This document shows, piece by piece, positions 26,729 through 38,600 of a stretch of DNA of 64,000 nucleotides (its first letter is position 1; each line of letters begins with the position of its first letter). Both the position numbers and the translations under genes were made by a program. The notes beneath the pieces were generated by a model. The model was not told the origin of the DNA, did no database searches, and saw nothing but the letters and a program-made list of their open reading frames with translations. Location: contig NC_092654.1 in NCBI RefSeq assembly GCF_032118995.1, positions 12,222,284-12,286,283 on the forward strand. Reading direction: 5' to 3'. The stretch is from Asterias amurensis (lineage: Eukaryota; Echinodermata; Asteroidea; Forcipulatida; Asteriidae).

Positions 26729-27118
26729 TTAAAGGAACACGTTGCCTTGGATCGGACGAGTTGGTCAAAACAAAAGCGTTTGTAACCGTTTTTTATATAA
26801 TGCATATGGTTGGAAAGATGTTTTAAAAGTAGAATACAATGAGCCACACAAGTTTGCCTCGAAATTGCGTGGTTTTCCTTCTACTGTGCGAACTAACACG
26901 GTCGGCCATTTATGGGAGTCAAAATTTTGACCCCCATAAATGGCCGACGTGTTAGTCGACGAGGTAAAAGGAAAACCACGCAATTTTGAGGCATGTTTGT
27001 GTGGATCATTGTATTCTACTTTTACAACATCTTTCTACCCATATGCATTTTATAAAAAACGGTTACAAACGCTTTTCAAAGACCAACTCGACCGATCCAA
27101 GGCAATGTGTTCCTTTAA
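26729..27118. mobile_element. TTAA MITE family B, copy 2
   Basis: Long palindrome with ends AGGAACACGTTGCCTTGGAT / ATCCAAGGCAATGTGTTCCT, TTAA on both sides. The centre folds around GGGAGTCAAAATTTTGACCCC. Confidence 0.9.
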
Positions 27119-27239
27119 GCGTCATGACTGGAACTCAAACCCACACTCTGTTGATCAGTAAGACAGAAAAGTTCAAATGCGTGTATATATCCAATAGATG
27201 TTAAACTTGCATCGGGGATACAAAGATTCGAACTGCCTC

Positions 27240-27400
27240 TTGGTACCAGGCAATCTCGGTGGCCTAGTTGGTGGACACTGCTCTAGAATTGTAGAGGGTT
27301 CGAATCCCACCCACGTAATATGCCTGTTATTGTTTTCACAGAACTTAGGGGAAATAAAGGGTAGACAGTGCTGACACACATCAATGTAAGGGTAAAAAAC
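27240..27400 (+). mobile_element. tRNA-like SINE head
   Basis: A-box-like ggtggcctagttggtgg and B-box GGGTTCGAATCCCACCC, followed by a SINE body. A relative fragment is seen at 16615-16670. Confidence 0.6.
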
Positions 27401-27414
27401 CAAAAAGAAAGTAT

Positions 27415-27617
27415 AGACAATGTGACCTGTGTTTACATTCAAACCACCCTCTGTTGACAACAATGTATACTTCATGTTTCGCCGGGCAAAAATACGCATA
27501 GTCATGGTAAGATTGCATACACTTTCTTGCTGGCTGCCAAAACACAAAGGTTTTGCCCGGTGGTATGCGCGCGAATCGTGTTATGGTTTTCGAGTGACGT
27601 CAGAGGTCACATCGTCT
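27415..27617. mobile_element. Family O TIR element (AGACGATGTGACC), copy 1
   Basis: Left AGACAATGTGACCTGTGTTTAC, right GAGGTCACATCGTCT. The internal phrases tcatgtttcgccgggcaaaa and aacacaaaggttttgcccgg are inverted to each other. The second copy lies at 44586-44795. Confidence 0.75.
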
Positions 27618-27714
27618 ATTGTATATCCATAAATGTTTTGGGTTCATTATTAATTTTGGGTTCATTTGTTTGTTTTTATGTCGGATGGCCTTGTTTGAAA
27701 AAGCATGTTCAAGC

Positions 27715-30582
27715 TCATGCTTGGGTCGATTCCCCATCATCTGGTTCCTGCATCTGAAGATCGGTCTTAGGGTTAAACATCATCATCTCATGTTGCTCCC
27801 ACTGCTGCATATGGTCGTCAAACTCACTCCCAAGGGTCCACAGCTGCTCTAGGTCATAGGTCAATCTTGTTTCTTCCATCATGAAGTGGACAACAATGTT
27901 GCCTGAAAGTAAAACAAAACAAAAACAAAAATTTATTACCAGCAAAAAGTTTACACTGTCCAAAAAGTTTACACTTGTATTATTTGTTAGTGTTGTGTTG
28001 TCTGGTGCCCCACCCATATTTTGCTTAGCAAAGATATTTTCTAAGCAGGATTTTCTTCTTAACAGCTTTATGAAGTTAGCCCCAGCTCTTAGCAGTTTTA
28101 ATCATTTAGTGGTTTTTTGCTATCAAATCATAAGGTATCCTGCTTGATGACCAAAAACTAACCTCATCTGGAGAAAATGGTTCCAATTAGGGTTCAGGTT
28201 TTTCCAAACCAGGGGTTGCAATTGTTTAGTACTGTCATGACTGTTGTTTTTAGTACTACCCTACCCATTTCTTGCTTAGCATAAATTTGCTAAGCAGTAG
28301 TTTCAGTGATTAACAGCTTTATGTTAAATTTTAGTAGTCTAAACAGCACTTGAGTGAGTTGAAAACTCTGGAGATCTCTGTCTAGAGTAAAATACACACA
28401 CACAAAACAAAATTTGTGAAATGAAAAAAAAACGCTTTGACAAAGATTGAAGAAATGTATAACGAAATAAAGCATCCCTTTCCTTACCAAAGTCAAGACA
28501 CATCCAATCATCACTTAGCTTTCCCTCCGTGATAAGAAATGGATCACTGCTCTGCTTCCGCCCTTTGTACTGTGATAAGTAAAACAAAAATACAGAAATC
28601 AAGATCATCATTTATTTTAAGACAGGACTTTTCAGATAGTCTTGGGGTTTTTCAAATCAACATCTTTGTCTAAAATATAAAGAATGGTGTTCGAATAATA
28701 ACAAAATCCCGTGAACTTTCACACAAAGATAAAGCCCAGGCCTGTACAGCTTAATTTTTGTAAGGGCATGGGCACCAAGGCGTTTTCTTCTTGCTAGGGC
28801 ACCCTATGGCTATGAGGAAATTGTAAATTGCTACTGGAGCATTTCAAGGGCACGAAGGCATTAACCAGAGGGGCATAGAGGCAATCGCCTTTGTTGCCTC
28901 TGTGAAACACATGTGCATCAGGCCTAACAGCCGCATGGTTTTGTGTGTCCATCCTATGACTAGAGACAATACAAAGTGCCGCAAACTTTAAACCAATACA
29001 CTTGCTCTGACATAAGCTTGAAGACAATTTGTTTCAAGGATCTTTTATGATAGATAAAAATGGATGAGGCCCAACTTGCCGTACCAGTTTATTGATGAAC
29101 TGGGTCATAGCCATGAGGTGTCTGGAAGATCTACCCGTCACCACAACAAAATAATCAACGTAGTTTTTCTCTGGAGGCACTTTGATGACGCATATGTCCT
29201 GTGCATTCTCTTCTCGAAGTATTTGCACAAGTTCATCGATGTCGAACACGAACACAGATTCCTCTGGAGGAAAAAAGTAAAGAAGAAAATTAATTGATCA
29301 AAAAGTCTTCACAATTTTTATTGAGTTGGTTGATGCTCTCTATTCTTATACCAGTTTGCTTTACAAAACAGAGAGGTTCTGGAAGAAATTATTAATTAAG
29401 GTCAGAAAATAGTACATCATTGCAGTTTGAACTTTGTTTGATATTCGGTGCCAAATCAGGGTTCAAATGTTACACTGGACCGCAGACGTGAGGCCAGCGA
29501 TTTTACTGTAGCCTTTGGCCAGTACTCCTAACTGGACAAATCCGTCCGCTGGTTTTTCAATTGATAATAAATTTATGAGATTATTCTTCTCTTTGGTTCA
29601 GTGCTTACTACGAATAAAAAAAGTTTGATTTTTAATTATTAAAGTTGAAGTAAACTGTAACTGTGAAAACAGTTTTCTCTTTCATTTAGATTCTGATCTT
29701 GAAATATTGACTCTGGTCCGAAAAACAAATTGAGCTACCGAGTCCTTTGTATACGGTGTGGTCTAAGTCTTGTTTATCCCAAAGTTAAACGGTTTAAAAA
29801 ACTAAAAAACATAAGATATGACAAGTACCAGCAGCTATATTTGTCACATTCAAAACTCCCGCCTCCTTCTGTAGTCCATCCTCTTCCTCTGGCACCATTG
29901 CAACAGAGCCTTCTCTCTCACTTTCCTCTTGTGCGCAGATGTCATTCTTCAAGACAGAGCTAGACGAACCAAATGACGATTCAGAATCTGTGATGACCCC
30001 CCCTTCAGAAGCCCCTTCTCCATGATCAGACTTTCCAAAGTCAGCTGCCATCTCGCAGAGAAGTGAGCGTAACTCTGGGTCTTGGCTGATGACACTTTCA
30101 GTTCGGGTTGTTGGGTGTGTCCAGTCACTTTCCTCAATATTTTCTACACCATCAAAACTTGTTGCATCTGACGAAAATTCTCGCCACTTTTTTTGAACAA
30201 CTTTTTCACATGATGATGAGGAAGTAAAGTTTCTTTGTGATAAACCTGTCTTAACCTGGTGTAACAATGTGGCATAATTAGGCCTACTGCCAGTGACACT
30301 ACTTGTGATGTAATTAGTCCTCCAAGTTTTTCTTGTTGACGAAGAGCAAGATATTGTACAAAGGGTTTTTGCGGAGGAGTGTGATGTCCATGCACTAGCG
30401 CTATGGTGGCGAGTACACTGCAAACAGTGTGAAGTTGATGCTTTTTTGGTAGGCAAAAATTCCCTACGTTGTTCAACAGCTGGACGATTGATGATGGTGC
30501 TACAAAGGTTCACTGGTTTCGTGTGAAGTCCTAAAGTCTTCGAGCAGTTGATCAACTGGAGAAAATTCATTTTGAATTTCAT
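27715..30582 (-). CDS. MALSU1: MALSU1, mitochondrial ribosome silencing factor (RsfS/Iojap)
   Basis: Mitochondrial matrix protein that binds uL14m on the large ribosomal subunit and blocks premature joining of the small subunit during assembly. Exons (minus strand): 30582-29829, 29263-29085, 28569-28488, 27902-27715. Phases agree (1, 0, 1), giving about 400 aa. The RsfS domain starts in exon 2 (VFVFDIDELVQILREENAQD) and contains VPPEKNYVDYFVVVTGRSSR. Exon 3 has LSDDWMCLDFG, and exon 4 has NIVVHFMMEETR then YDLEQLWTLG, all close to human MALSU1. An in-frame stop lies three codons before the ATG at 30582; a second Met (30570) precedes FLQLINCSK and could also start a mitochondrial presequence. 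The first 251 residues are Ser/Thr- and then Glu-rich without a recognised domain, making the protein much longer than the human one (234 aa). LIG4 lies upstream, divergent. Confidence 0.93.
28740..28880 (+). repeat. Dispersed repeat (gggcaccaaggc)
   Basis: Contains ggcctgtacagcttaa, gggcaccaaggcgttttc and agggcaccctatgg, shared with 59770-59875 and partly with 33674-33900 and 36565-36600. In MALSU1 intron 2. Class unknown. Confidence 0.5.
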
Positions 30583-31074
30583 GAATAACAACTAATTTTA
30601 CAGAGCATTATCGTCAGTCGAGAGTTCCTCACGTGTGTGTATGTACTTAATGTACACAGTGTACGAATTACGTGCACATTTCCATGAAGCAGATCCATTA
30701 GTGTGTATAGACTGGTCCCTGTTTCCTGTTTTGCAAGCTCCGCCGATTTTCAAGTGGTGTGATTCATGTGGATATTAGGTTTCAGACCTCGCCAGGACGT
30801 GTTTATTTTTGTCCATTTTCGTCTGCTCCTCTCATTATTTCTTTCCAGTTTCAGCTCAGCCTCGGTGTGGTATGTTGTTTTTACTGTTCTTTTGTAGCTA
30901 TTTCTATGGAATGATTTGGAAGTTTATTCAGTTTAATATTTAATATAGCCAGATAATGGCGTAAAAATGTCATCCATCCAGTCCCTTTTTTGTGCATGTG
31001 ATGATTGATGGGGCCATGGCCCATGGATTGGATCGGATGGCATGGTGGGATGGGGCCGGTTCGAATTCACTACA
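30583..31074. promoter_or_regulatory. Divergent MALSU1/LIG4 upstream region
   Basis: The MALSU1 5' end lies here. The sequence is of mixed composition with no recognised core promoter element. A LIG4 leader exon may also lie here, because the LIG4 coding exon is immediately preceded by a transposon rather than an obvious promoter. This is inference only. Confidence 0.35.
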
Positions 31075-32097
31075 CACGTGGAGTAACTGGCCACTTCCTG
31101 ACTTTGGCACCTTCCAAACTCGGCACCTTCAAAACTCGGTACCCACGTACATAAATTCGGCACGACCTTCCAAACTCGACACCGTACCCACAAGGCACAA
31201 ACTCGCTCGGCATTTTACAAAGTCACAAACTCGGAACCCAGGAACTCGGCACATTGGAAACTTGGCACCCACGAACTCGCTTGGCACCTCAAAACCTCAG
31301 AACCTTGAAAACTCAGCACCTTGCAATCTCGCAAACTCGGCACTTTGCAAACTAGCTTAGCAAACTCGGCACTTATTGCAAACTTGCATAATCAACACCT
31401 TGCAATTTCGCAAACTCGGCACCTTGCAAACTCGCAAATTTGGCACCGTGCAAACTTTCAAACTCATCACCTTGCAAACTCACTAACTTGGCAAATTGTA
31501 AACTCATAAAATCAGCACCTTGCAATCTCGTAAGCTCTCTGCTCCTTGCAAACTCACAAACTCGGCACCTTGCAATCGTGTAAACTCGACACCTTGCAAA
31601 CTCGGCACCTTGCAATCGTGTAAACTCGACACCTTGCAAACTCGGCACCTTGCAAACTCGGCACCTTGCAAACTCGGCACCTTGCAATGCAAACTCAGCA
31701 TCTTGCATTCTCTCAAACTCAGCACCTTGCAATCTCGCAAACTGGACACCAACGAATTCGCTCAGCATCTTGCAAACTCAGCATCTTGCATACTCGGCAC
31801 GTTACAACCTCGCAAACTCAGCACCTTGCAAACTTACAAACTCGGCACCTTAAAACTTACAAAGTCGGCACTTTGCAAACTCGTAAACTCAACATCCACA
31901 AACTCAGCACAGCACCTTGCAAACTAGGCACCTTGCAAACATGCCACATTGCAAATTCGGCACATTGGAAACTCAGCACCTCGCAAACTTGGCACCTTGT
32001 GATCTCTCAAACTCAGCAACCACGAACTCAGCACCTTGTAAACTTGACACCCACAAGATTGACACCGCAAAATTCAGCACCTTGGCACAAGGGAAAC
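31075..32097 (+). repeat. Minisatellite, 15-16-bp unit (CACCTTGCAAACTCGG)
   Basis: About 1 kb of imperfect tandem copies of CACCTTGCAAACTCGG, with a longer variant CACCTTGCAATCTCGCAAACTCGG interspersed. The left part is more degraded (gcaccttccaaactcggcac) and the middle the most regular. Open frames through it (for example 31373-31768 minus) are by-products of the repeat. Confidence 0.95.
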
Positions 32098-32285
32098 TTT
32101 GTTGTTTAAATAAAAAAAAACAATGTAACAGAAAACCAAATATAAAATGGTTTATTATGTAATGATTTGTAAACATTTAACCCCGGTGCTGTAAAAAAAA
32201 AAAAAAAAAAAACATTGGTACACAAACAGACTAAAAATGAAAACTGTTCTTTTTTATCATTATCCTGGCTCAAATCATCAGTTCC

Positions 32286-32632
32286 TTAAAGACACTGGAC
32301 ACTATTGGTAAATGTCAAAAACCAGTCTTCTCACTTGGTGTATCTCAACATATGCATATAATAACAAACCTGTAAAAATTGGAGCTCAATTGGTCGTCAA
32401 AGTTGCGAGATAATCAGATGTTTGATTTCGAGACATCAAATTCTAAATCTGAGGTATCGAAACCAAATTCGTGGAAAATTACTTCTTTCTGGAAAACTAC
32501 ATTACTTCAGAGGGAGCCATTTCTCACAATGTTTTATACTATCAACCTCTCGCCATTACTCATTACCAAGGTTACCAGGTTTTATGTTAATAATTATTTT
32601 GAGTAATTACCATTAGTGTCTACTGCCTTTAA
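32286..32632. mobile_element. TTAA MITE family A, copy 11, next to the LIG4 start
   Basis: TTAA plus AGACACTGGACACTATTGG at the left, GTGTCTACTGCCT plus TTAA at the right. Its end lies 25 bp before the LIG4 ATG, so it must supply leader sequence, a promoter, or the end of a leader intron. Confidence 0.85.
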
Positions 32633-32657
32633 GGTGTTACTAGACGCAGCTTCCACT

Positions 32658-35600
32658 ATGTCTGATGGAAGAGATAACCCATCAACGTCAACTCCAGCAG
32701 CAGCAACTGCAGGAGCTAGTGAGGATGCAGCGACAGTGGCCAGCCACATTCCTTTTGCTGAACTTGCTGGATTCTTGGAGAAGGTACAGAAGAAGCACGG
32801 CGGCGAGGCCAAGAAACAGATGTTCCGAGAGTTCCTTGACAAGTGGAGAGAGTTTCACAAACATCTTCATGAGGATGATCCAACGACGGTAATGATGAAC
32901 TGTGTTTAACTTATTTGCATCACATTGGTGTATTATGAAGAGAAACAAAAGTTCTGTATTATTAAAAAATACCTACATGTACATAATAAAAAGAGCACCT
33001 CACACAATCGCCCCAAAGCACTTAACAAAAAAAGCTAGTTATAAATTAACTGAAGAGGTTTGTTTTTAGCGTAGACTGGAAAATGTTTTCATGTGGGGCA
33101 GTTTTGATGAAGTTTGTCAAATTAATAACGCAACCCAGCAGCCGGTTTTTATGAAACATTACGCAACTAGTATTAGTCCACTTACGCAACGTTTATTGTG
33201 TATTTGCGCCAAAAACATTGCACAAGTGGATTTACGCATTTGCTTAAAGTTTCAAGAAGTTTGCTGCTAATGTATTTTGTGCTATGCGGATTATGTTTCT
33301 TGTTTTGATGTTTTCTGTTTTCTTAATTGTTTGTCTTTGTGTGTTTGTGTTTGTATCATTGAGGTTCAATGAATAATAATGATATTGATTACATTAAAGA
33401 TTAATATTGATTATCTTGGCCTTCTGACCTTTTTTGAAAAGAATCAATTTTTTTAACTTGCTAACTTGCTAAATTTTAGATCGAAACAGGGTGAAGTGTG
33501 TACATGTTTACAAAACAGGGTGAGAAGTGTGAACACATGTTTACAAATCATTCAATGGCTAACTTTATTTGGTTGCCTTTTATTTTCCCACAGAAAGACA
33601 ATTTCTATCCTGTGATGAGACTGTTACTGCCGCAACTGGAAAGGGAAAGAATCGCATACGGTATCAAGGAGGTATGAAATTTCATCTTTGAGAGGGCAAG
33701 GCCATTTTTATTTTGTAAGAGGTACATCCACCATCGGAAAATCTTAAAACTATTGGAAAGGGGGCACCAAGGCGAAAAGGCCATGGGAGGTATGGAAACT
33801 CATCTTTGAGAGGGCAAGGCCATTTTTATTTTGTAAACCGTACTTCCACCATCGGAACATCTTAAAGACTATGGGAAAAGGGGCACCAAGGCCAAGACCA
33901 GAGCCCATGGCCTCTGGACCTCCTTGTGGTTCCAGGCTTTATATGGGTTCCTGAACATGATAGTTGTGAGGATGGGCAATTGCCGGCTATTTTAGAGTTG
34001 GGCCAATAAGTTAAGTGGGCACAACTCAAGGTGGTAGCTTGCACCTATGTGCTTAGCAGGCCAAAATCCAAATCACTTTTGTAGGGTTGTTTGTTAATCT
34101 ACAAGTACATTACTTGTGCTTCTATTTGTTGTTCCTTTTATTTATGCATGACAGAGAACTACACTTAAAATAATTATGATTTAAATGAGGTTACAGAGCT
34201 TAATTCATTCTTCAAAAAGATCACCAAAGTAAACAAAAACAAAAAATTTCTCAACTTCATATGTTCTTATTTTAATTAAGTTAAACTCTGATTTTAGATT
34301 TATCTCTTGTTTTCTTTCTCTCTTTTTATACAGCATACCCTAGCCAAGTTGTACATTGACATTCTTGGCTTGGGTAAAGAAAGCCAAGATGCTAAGAAGT
34401 TAATCAATTACCGAGCACCAACTGCCAAACAGGTGAGGGTATTTCCTAATGGAGATAATGTTTCTGTTTCAGTATTAAGTCAGACAATGGTAATTCCCTG
34501 CATGAATGTTTTAAGAAACATTGGTGATTTTTGGCACATTTGATGACGTGTACAGACGGAAAATTTATCAATATATCGCCCTAACTATAATGAATTTAGC
34601 CGATCCACATGAACAAAATGGCATCAGTTTTCGGCCGACATTGGTGTTACCCTTAAGAAATTGTCAATACCATGTACTTGTCATGATTGTATGACAAAGT
34701 TTGCTATATTTTGACCCTTTGTCATGTAAACTTTTATAGTGTGCGCTTTGTGGTCGCAGTGGAGATCTTACCTTTTTTTTTTCAATTTTGTCTGGGGTTG
34801 ATTTACTCTGGGTCCGCCTGACGCTTATTTTTTTTGTATTTTATTCCGTGTAATATGATTGTTTGTAATGCAATGTTTTTACTAAATTTTTGCTACTTTT
34901 TCAACTGTTGTGTATTTTTAAAAAACCATATTTCTATTTTTGCTCATGTTTTTTAATCCTGCATTGTAATGTTTTTCTTGACTGTACAGCGCGTTGAAAC
35001 AGTGTTAAAGCGCTTTATAAATGCATTTAAGTTAAGTTAAGTTAAGTTACACCTTGAAGGGATACAAGGTGAAGTGGCTGTATCAGACCATGCCGTTAAA
35101 CAACAGGGGGAGGAGCCCCTCTTATAAGAAAACACCAGAACTTGAGTACAGTGCGGGAGATCACTTAGCCATATATTATACTACACCCAAGTATAAAATG
35201 TCCTCATTTTTTTTTTTTTTTTGCTTGAATCAGGAAGCTGGAGACTTTGCCAGTGTTGCATATTTTGTGCTCAGAAACAGATGCCCAGAAAAGGGGAGGT
35301 GAGTTCACAAGTTAAAGGAACACGTTGCGTTGGATCGGTCGAGTTGGTCCTTGAAAAGCGTTTGTAACCGTTTGTTATAAAATGCATATGGGTAGAAAGA
35401 TGTTGTAAAAGTAGAAAACAATGATCCGCACAAACATGCCTCTAAATTGCACGGTTTTCCTTTTACTTCGTCGACTAACACGGTCGGCCATTTATGGGAG
35501 TCAAATTTTTGACTCCCATAAATGGCCGACCGTGTTAGTTCGCACAGTTAAAGGAAAACCACGCAATTTCGGGGCAAATTTGTGTGGATCATTGTACTCT

Positions 35601-38600
35601 ACTTTTAAAACATCTTTCCAACCATATGCATTTTATAAAAGACGGTTACAAACGCTTTTTATAGACCAACTCGACTGATCCAGGGCAACGTGTTCCTCTA
35701 AGCCCAGTTCATACTTCACAAAGATATTGAAAAAAAAAGGGAGACCACCAACATTAGGACTAGATAGCTCAGTTTGTAAAGTGTTAGCACTTTTATCCTG
35801 AGGTTGCAAGTGCAAGTCCCACTCTAGTAATTTTTGTCTTTGTTCAACCCAAATTTATTTGAAGTATACCCAGTCAGTTTCAGTTGTGGTTTATTACTTG
35901 ACAATTAAACAGTTTGTGTCTTTGGTTGAGGTTGGTTGAGGTGGATGTGTACAAAATTTTTATATATTTTTTTTACACATGTGTTCAGTGCTTTAATCTA
36001 ATAATACTAGGTTCTTATATTCCGCTTATCACACCCTTATTAGGTGCATATCAAAGCAGAATCACCGGACCCCTTCTCTTTACGATAAGTGCACTAGGTT
36101 CTTTTACATGCGTTACACAACACACGTGACCAATGGCTTTACGTCCCATCCATAGGACGAAGTATCGTGGTTAAGTGTCTTGCTTAAGGACACGGGTGTC
36201 ATGACTGGAACTCGAAACCACACTCCGATGACCAGAAACACCAGAGCTGTATGATGTATGAACCGGGCTTTACGCATTTACATAAAGTTTCAAGAAGTTT
36301 GCTGCAAATGTATTTTGTGCTATGCGGATTATGTTTCTTGTTTTGATGTTTTCTGTTTTCTTGATTGTTTGTCTTTGTGTAATTGTGTTTGTATCATTGA
36401 GGTTCAATGAATAATAATGATATTGATTACATTAAAGATTAATATTGATTATCTTGGCCTTCTGACCTTTTTGAAAAGAATCAATTTTTTAACTTGCTAA
36501 CTTGCTAAATTTCAGATCGAAACAGGGTGAAGTGTACACATGTTTACAAAAAAGGGTGAAGCAGGGCTGTATGCTTCGTTTTTGAAAGGGCAAGGGCACC
36601 AAGGTGTCAAGACTGGGACTCAAACCCACACTCCGATGACCAGAAACACCAGAGCTTGAGTAAGGTGCTCTTAAAGGATTTGGGTACTTTTGGAAACACA
36701 AAACACAATGTCCACAGATTTACATTAAACTTACACTGTTTGGAGATAATGATAGTAGAAAGCTTCCCTTGAAATAATACTTGCTGAGGTGTTATACGTT
36801 TTGAGTAATTAGTAAAATAATGCCACGCAAATACAGTTTACATGCGTAAGTAATTTTCGTGTCCGGAGACTACAGCACCTCAGCGAGTAATAGTTTAAGG
36901 GAAAGCTTTCTACCATCATTATCTTCAAACTGTGTGAGTTTAATGTCAATCTGTGGACATTGTGTTGGGTGTCCTACAAAAAGTACCGAGGGGTCGATTT
37001 CACAAAGAGTTAAGACTCGTCTTATCTCGAGTTAGGACGAGTAACTTGTCCTAACTTAGGATTAATCTTAAGGTCTGCATGCTACAGTGCAGGGTTGGGA
37101 CTCGTCCTAAGTCCTAAGATTAGTCTTAAAGTTATAGGAAGAGTTTTGTGAAATCGACGGCAGACCCTTTATCCGTTAGGGCAAAACCTAAAACCGTATT
37201 GTGATTGTTTGATGATCTTAACTTTACCACTGACCTAGACTGAAAGCCAGTATTTTAATTGTAGTTTGACGATTCAGGATGTCAATACATGCCTTGATGC
37301 CATAGCGGGAAGCAACGCTGCTAAGAAGAAGGATGTAGTTAAGAAGAACTTCATGCACCTGTTGAGGAACACCAGCGCACTGGAACAGAAGTGGCTGGTC
37401 AGAATGATCATGAAGGTATAACAATAATAACTAGACAACACTTTTTCTCAGAACTACTTCAAGGTTAAACATCATCAAGGAATCTTCGATCCATGTCGAC
37501 GCTTCTCGGTAAAGAACCCAAGTCTTGATATTCCTTCACTGTCCTTGGGTGATAGGTCTTTTTCTTCAGCTTCACAATAAATCAAAAACTCTCTACCACT
37601 TAATCTTTAAATCTTGTCATTGTACCACAAATTTCAAATTTTTTCTCAAAGCTTCATTTTTTTTGTTACAGGTTTTCTACCAACTGAGCGATCTAGCCCT
37701 AAGCGATTCACGTTGTATTTGTTTACCCACATGTTTTAGGATATGAAGTCTGGCCTGAGTCAAGTTGCAATCTTCCATATCTTTCATCCAGATGCAGAAG
37801 ACTTCTTCAATGTCACAAACAACCTATCTAAGGTAAGCTATTGAAAAAACACCTTCAAATAATTGGATCTACCTGTATTATTGTTCCATCTCATTTTTGT
37901 CTCCTTAAAGCCATTGGACACTTTCGGTAAACAGTGTTGTCCAAGGCCCACACTTCGTGTACCACAACTTATATATAAAATAACAAACCTGTGAAAATTT
38001 AGGCTCAGTCGGTCATCGGAGTCGGGAGAAAATAACGGGAAAACCCACCCTTGTTTACGCACGTTTCCCGTGTCATGACATGTGTTAAATATACATCCGT
38101 AATTCTCGTTATCGAGAATTGATATTGTTTTAGTGTTTACTCAAAAAGTAAAGCATTTCATGGAATAATATTTCAAGATAAGTCTTTCACCATTACCTTC
38201 TGTAAACCCTGTAAATTATTTGTAAATCTGTGAACTTTAAAAAAAAATTCTGTACCGAAAGTGTATAATGGCTTTTACTTAGTTTGAATCAAATAAACGA
38301 ATCAATGTTATGGATTTTTATGACAGAATTTTGTTGGTAGGTGACAATAAATTTATTTATAATATCAAATCTTAAATAATACTACAGACCAGAGTTTTTT
38401 TAATACCTGTGCTCGTGTAATATAAGTTACTATTTTATTACTTATTTGGTGTTTTTCAGTACATTCCTACTAGGGATTAGTCGTCATGTTGTTTTAAGGC
38501 CAATGTCCAGTCAGTTCTGGGTCGGGAGGTGAGAGGTATCATCGAGACGGTGCACTGCCCATGGTAGCGAGGCTGAGTCATTACCTAAGCTGCAGGGATG

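Noticed and set aside
31373-32109. Long frames on both strands with LQGAEFARC or HLANSAPCKL repeats
   Set aside because: They are translations of the 15-16-bp minisatellite, open on several frames because the unit lacks stops.
32616-32657. Longer LIG4 N-terminus starting inside the MITE end
   Set aside because: The codon at 32616 is GTG, not ATG, and the extra residues derive from the transposon end; the ATG at 32658 is the sensible start.
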